The notes below the pieces were generated by a model. It worked only from the letters and a program-made list of their open reading frames with translations, had not been told where the DNA came from and searched no databases. This document shows, one piece after another, positions 23,887-25,695 of a DNA stretch of 25,695 nt. Positions within the stretch are counted from its first letter, which is position 1, and every line of letters starts with the position of its first letter. Source of the stretch: a virus; IMG/VR virus record IMGVR_UViG_3300018426_002259, positions 1 through 25,695 of that record. One strand, given 5' to 3'. A program made the translations under genes and the position numbers.

Positions 23887-24146
23887 TAGTTATCCTTGCC
23901 AACAGTTGCTACCAATGTCTCCAAATCTTCAAATTCGTCTGCTACTTTATGCCATTCGGCTTTGTGTGCGATTTTAATAGCTTTTGTAATAAGCGAGGGT
24001 TTGATGTTCAATTCCTCTGCTACTGCTTTGACTGTATCTCGCAAGCCTTCTTGTAAGTCTTGCACTTCTTGCATTACAATCATTCCTTCATTTACTAATC
24101 GTTCTAGTTTTGCTTTTTCGTCAATGCCATATACGCGATTGCTCAT
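23886..24146 (-). CDS. dsbA: DsbA-like small DNA-binding protein (late transcription)
   Basis: 86 aa; T4 DsbA is 89 aa. It is helical and charged, with LQEGLRDTVKAVAEELNIKP (34-53 region) and ITKAIKIAHKAEWHKVADEFEDLE, which follow the layout of T4 DsbA, a double-stranded DNA-binding protein that assists at late promoters. Similarity is weak and judged by eye, so the name is tentative. AGGAG lies 7 bases before the ATG at 24146, directly after a consensus promoter. The stop overlaps the polymerase ATG by one base. Confidence 0.65.
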   Translation of the reverse strand: MSNRVYGIDEKAKLERLVNEGMIVMQEVQDLQEGLRDTVKAVAEELNIKPSLITKAIKIAHKAEWHKVADEFEDLETLVATVGKDN

Positions 24147-24176
24147 AATACTCCTATAAGATGTGTTATATTTTTA

Positions 24177-24205
24177 ATTATATACGAAAAAAGTGAAAAT
24201 GTCAA
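24177..24205 (-). promoter_or_regulatory. perfect-consensus sigma70 promoter for dsbA-43 and following genes
   Basis: Minus strand TTGACA (24200-24205), 17-base spacer, TATAAT (24177-24182), 31 bases before the dsbA-like ATG. It starts right after the hairpin at 24207-24224. It is likely the early promoter of the replication operon that includes polymerase and genes B and A. Confidence 0.88.
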
Positions 24206-24206
24206 G

Positions 24207-24224
24207 TGCCGCCCGAGAGCGGCA
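24207..24224 (-). terminator. hairpin after the low-complexity gene, possible terminator
   Basis: TGCCGC - 6-base loop - GCGGCA, a 6-bp GC-rich stem starting 9 bases after the stop of the upstream gene. On the minus strand it is followed by CTTGACATTTT rather than a clean T run, so termination may be weak. The plus strand has AATTTTT after it, but no plus-strand gene is present to terminate. Confidence 0.5.
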
Positions 24225-24232
24225 AATTTTTA

Positions 24233-25695
24233 TCATCCGCCTGTTCGTTGCTTCTGAAAATAGTTAGCTGCCGCAGTCTTGCTAGGAACTTTTCCTCTTC
24301 CTCCTGATCTTTGCTGTTGGAAATAATTCTTTTGCTGTGAGGTAGCTCGTTTTGGTACTGCGCCACCTGTTCTTTGCTTTTGGAAATAGTTTGCTTGATC
24401 ATTTGTAGCTGGTGGAACATAACCTGTGGGAGCTAGTTGTGGACCAAACTCTGGACCAGCATTGGTTTTTGCTGCTACTTTAGTCTGTGGCGCTGTTTGC
24501 CCATTACCTTTTATAAAGAACTGCTTATTGACTGGATCTAAAACTACTGGAACTCCTTGTCCTTTGAATTTCCCACGCTGTCCAACTGCTGATGGATCCA
24601 CAACAATTGTCTGACCATTTGCTGGAGCCGGCTTTCCTTGTCCAGCAAATGTAAATACAGTTCCGTTATATTTTACCATCTTACCACTTGTTCGGACTCC
24701 TGGTGTAAGAGCGTTTGGATTTGCTTGCTGTGCTGATACAGTTTGTGCGGCAGGCTGTGCATTTTGATTCATTCCAGGAAGTTGTGCTGGTGGAGCCTGT
24801 GCTACATTTTGCTGTGCGGCAGGTTGTAACCCAGCTTTATTCAGTGCTTGTTGGAATCCGTGATCTACTGTGCCAGGTGCTTCTGGTCCTGGTAAGTTAG
24901 CGGCTGTTTTGCTGGCATTAGCAGGATTTGCTGCTGCCGCTGCTAACCCTGGATCTACTCCTGCTGGAGCCTGTGGAGCTGGAGCTTGAGGTGCCGCTGG
25001 CCCTGGAGCTTGTTTAGTTAGGAACATTCTTCCGTGAGCTAGTTCAACTGTAGCTCCTACATTTTCTTTGCCAGGGGGTGGTGTCATACCCAATGCTTTC
25101 CATGGAACTGAAATAACTTCTCCAACCCCTGGAGCTGGTTGCCCTTGTCCTGCAAAGTTATAGGCTTTTCTATTATACAAAATTTTAGCAGCTGATTTAC
25201 TTACACGAACACCTTGTGTTAGTGGTGCTGTTTTAAGTCCTGTAGGTGCTTGTCCGCCACCTTGCTGTTGTTGAACTGGTGATGCTGTGTTAGCTCCTCC
25301 AGAATTTGGAAACTTTGGAGCTGAATCGCTGTAACGTTTAGGCGGTGGAGGCGCTTGTATATTAGCGTCTTGATTTCTAGTATCTGATGGATCTGGATAT
25401 GCAGGCGCACCCGGAGTTGTTCCTCCACCCTGTTGCTGTCGTTGAGTTCTTGAATCTTTTCGAGCTGCCATTGCTGCCCAGTCAAGTCCACCACCACCCT
25501 GCGGTTCTTCAGGTGCTGCTGCACCACCCTGCGGTGCTGGAGGTGGTGCTGGAGCATTCGCCTGAGATTGCTGAGCGCCACCTTTTTGTGCGCTAACAAC
25601 TCTTTTTTCCAGATCTTTAACTGTTGCGTTATTTATTTTAGGCATTTCTGCTTTTGGAACACCTTTATCTTTAGCTACTTTCGCTGTTGCTTGAT
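24233..25695 (-). CDS. low-complexity Pro/Gln/Gly/Ala-rich protein, 5' end beyond the window
   Basis: The frame is open across the window edge: 16 more codons (QATAKVAKDKGVPKAE) precede the Met at 25645, which has no good ribosome site, so the true start is probably outside. The visible part (about 486 aa) is largely disordered. Two similar blocks, ILYNRKAYNFAGQGQPAPG and MVKYNGTVFTFAGQGKPAPA, form short ordered beta modules, each followed by a 'V....F' strand. The tail has three 11-residue units of the type NYF-Q-QR-GG. No function recognised; a virion-associated or nucleic-acid-binding scaffold is a guess. It ends 9 bases before a hairpin. Confidence 0.75.
   Translation of the reverse strand, partial: QATAKVAKDKGVPKAEMPKINNATVKDLEKRVVSAQKGGAQQSQANAPAPPPAPQGGAAAPEEPQGGGGLDWAAMAARKDSRTQRQQQGGGTTPGAPAYPDPSDTRNQDANIQAPPPPKRYSDSAPKFPNSGGANTASPVQQQQGGGQAPTGLKTAPLTQGVRVSKSAAKILYNRKAYNFAGQGQPAPGVGEVISVPWKALGMTPPPGKENVGATVELAHGRMFLTKQAPGPAAPQAPAPQAPAGVDPGLAAAAANPANASKTAANLPGPEAPGTVDHGFQQALNKAGLQPAAQQNVAQAPPAQLPGMNQNAQPAAQTVSAQQANPNALTPGVRTSGKMVKYNGTVFTFAGQGKPAPANGQTIVVDPSAVGQRGKFKGQGVPVVLDPVNKQFFIKGNGQTAPQTKVAAKTNAGPEFGPQLAPTGYVPPATNDQANYFQKQRTGGAVPKRATSQQKNYFQQQRSGGRGKVPSKTAAANYFQKQRTGG
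24236..24394 (-). repeat. three 63-base-spaced repeats encoding ANYFQKQRTGG-type units
   Basis: The protein tail carries ANYFQKQRTGG (24362-24394), KNYFQQQRSGG (24299-24331) and ANYFQKQRTGG (24236-24268), each starting exactly 21 residues after the last. Linkers are basic (AVPKRATSQQ, RGKVPSKTAA). The last unit is the very C-terminus of the protein. Confidence 0.9.

Noticed and set aside
24236-24394. 63-base periodic repeats as a possible CRISPR array or origin iterons
   Set aside because: They are in-frame protein repeats with diverged codons, no palindromic unit, and spacers that are coding.
24202-24420. Short minus-strand frame at the end of the low-complexity gene, and a similar one at 25219-25599
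   Set aside because: Out-of-frame readings of repetitive Gln/Pro-rich sequence; the main frame gives recognisable repeats and continues past the window edge.

Overview
This window looks like part of a marine T4-like (Straboviridae/Kyanoviridae-type) myovirus genome. The evidence is a T4-type RNase H/5' exonuclease, a family B DNA polymerase, a gp45-like sliding clamp, a DsbA-like small protein and a T4-type late promoter. Gene packing is very dense, with mostly 4-base ATGA stop/start overlaps. Every gene I accept is on the minus strand, so transcription runs from high to low coordinates. Base composition is AT-rich. No photosynthesis genes are visible, so I cannot tell a pelagiphage from a cyanophage or another host range.

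Layout in transcription order. (1) 25695-24233: 3' part of a low-complexity, Pro/Gln/Gly-rich protein with a 21-residue periodic tail, followed by a hairpin. (2) 24205-16245: a consensus early-type promoter, then dsbA-like, DNA polymerase, a conserved small gene, two unusual genes B (800 aa) and A (441 aa), and the sliding clamp gene. The clamp has its own early-type promoter inside gene A and a T4 late promoter. (3) 16245-11756: SDR epimerase, DpdA-type transglycosylase, a GFO/IDH/MocA oxidoreductase, an MDR dehydrogenase and a conserved unknown. (4) 11759-9026: a promoter, QueD-like protein, small protein, GT-B glycosyltransferase, small protein, phosphoribosyltransferase, small protein. (5) 9029-2744: an especially AT-rich cargo block with two paralogous amidinotransferase-like pentein proteins bracketing a methyltransferase and two subunits (TctC, TctA) of a tripartite tricarboxylate transporter, ending in an unknown gene. 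(6) 2763-852: a promoter, folE, queE and a small gene. (7) 855-1: a promoter and the 5' part of the rnh-like exonuclease.

FolE, QueD-like and QueE supply the 7-deazaguanine precursor path (GTP to 7-carboxy-7-deazaguanine). The DpdA-like enzyme would put a deazaguanine base into DNA, which in other phages protects against restriction. QueC is not in this window. The sugar-type enzymes and glycosyltransferase interleaved with these genes could decorate the base, or could serve another pathway.

The two most unusual observations are: (a) genes B and A together carry the front and back halves of a second gp45-like clamp, interrupted by repeats of the kind seen in virion proteins; and (b) the pentein/methyltransferase/TTT-transporter cassette, in which one pentein copy has lost its catalytic His motif.
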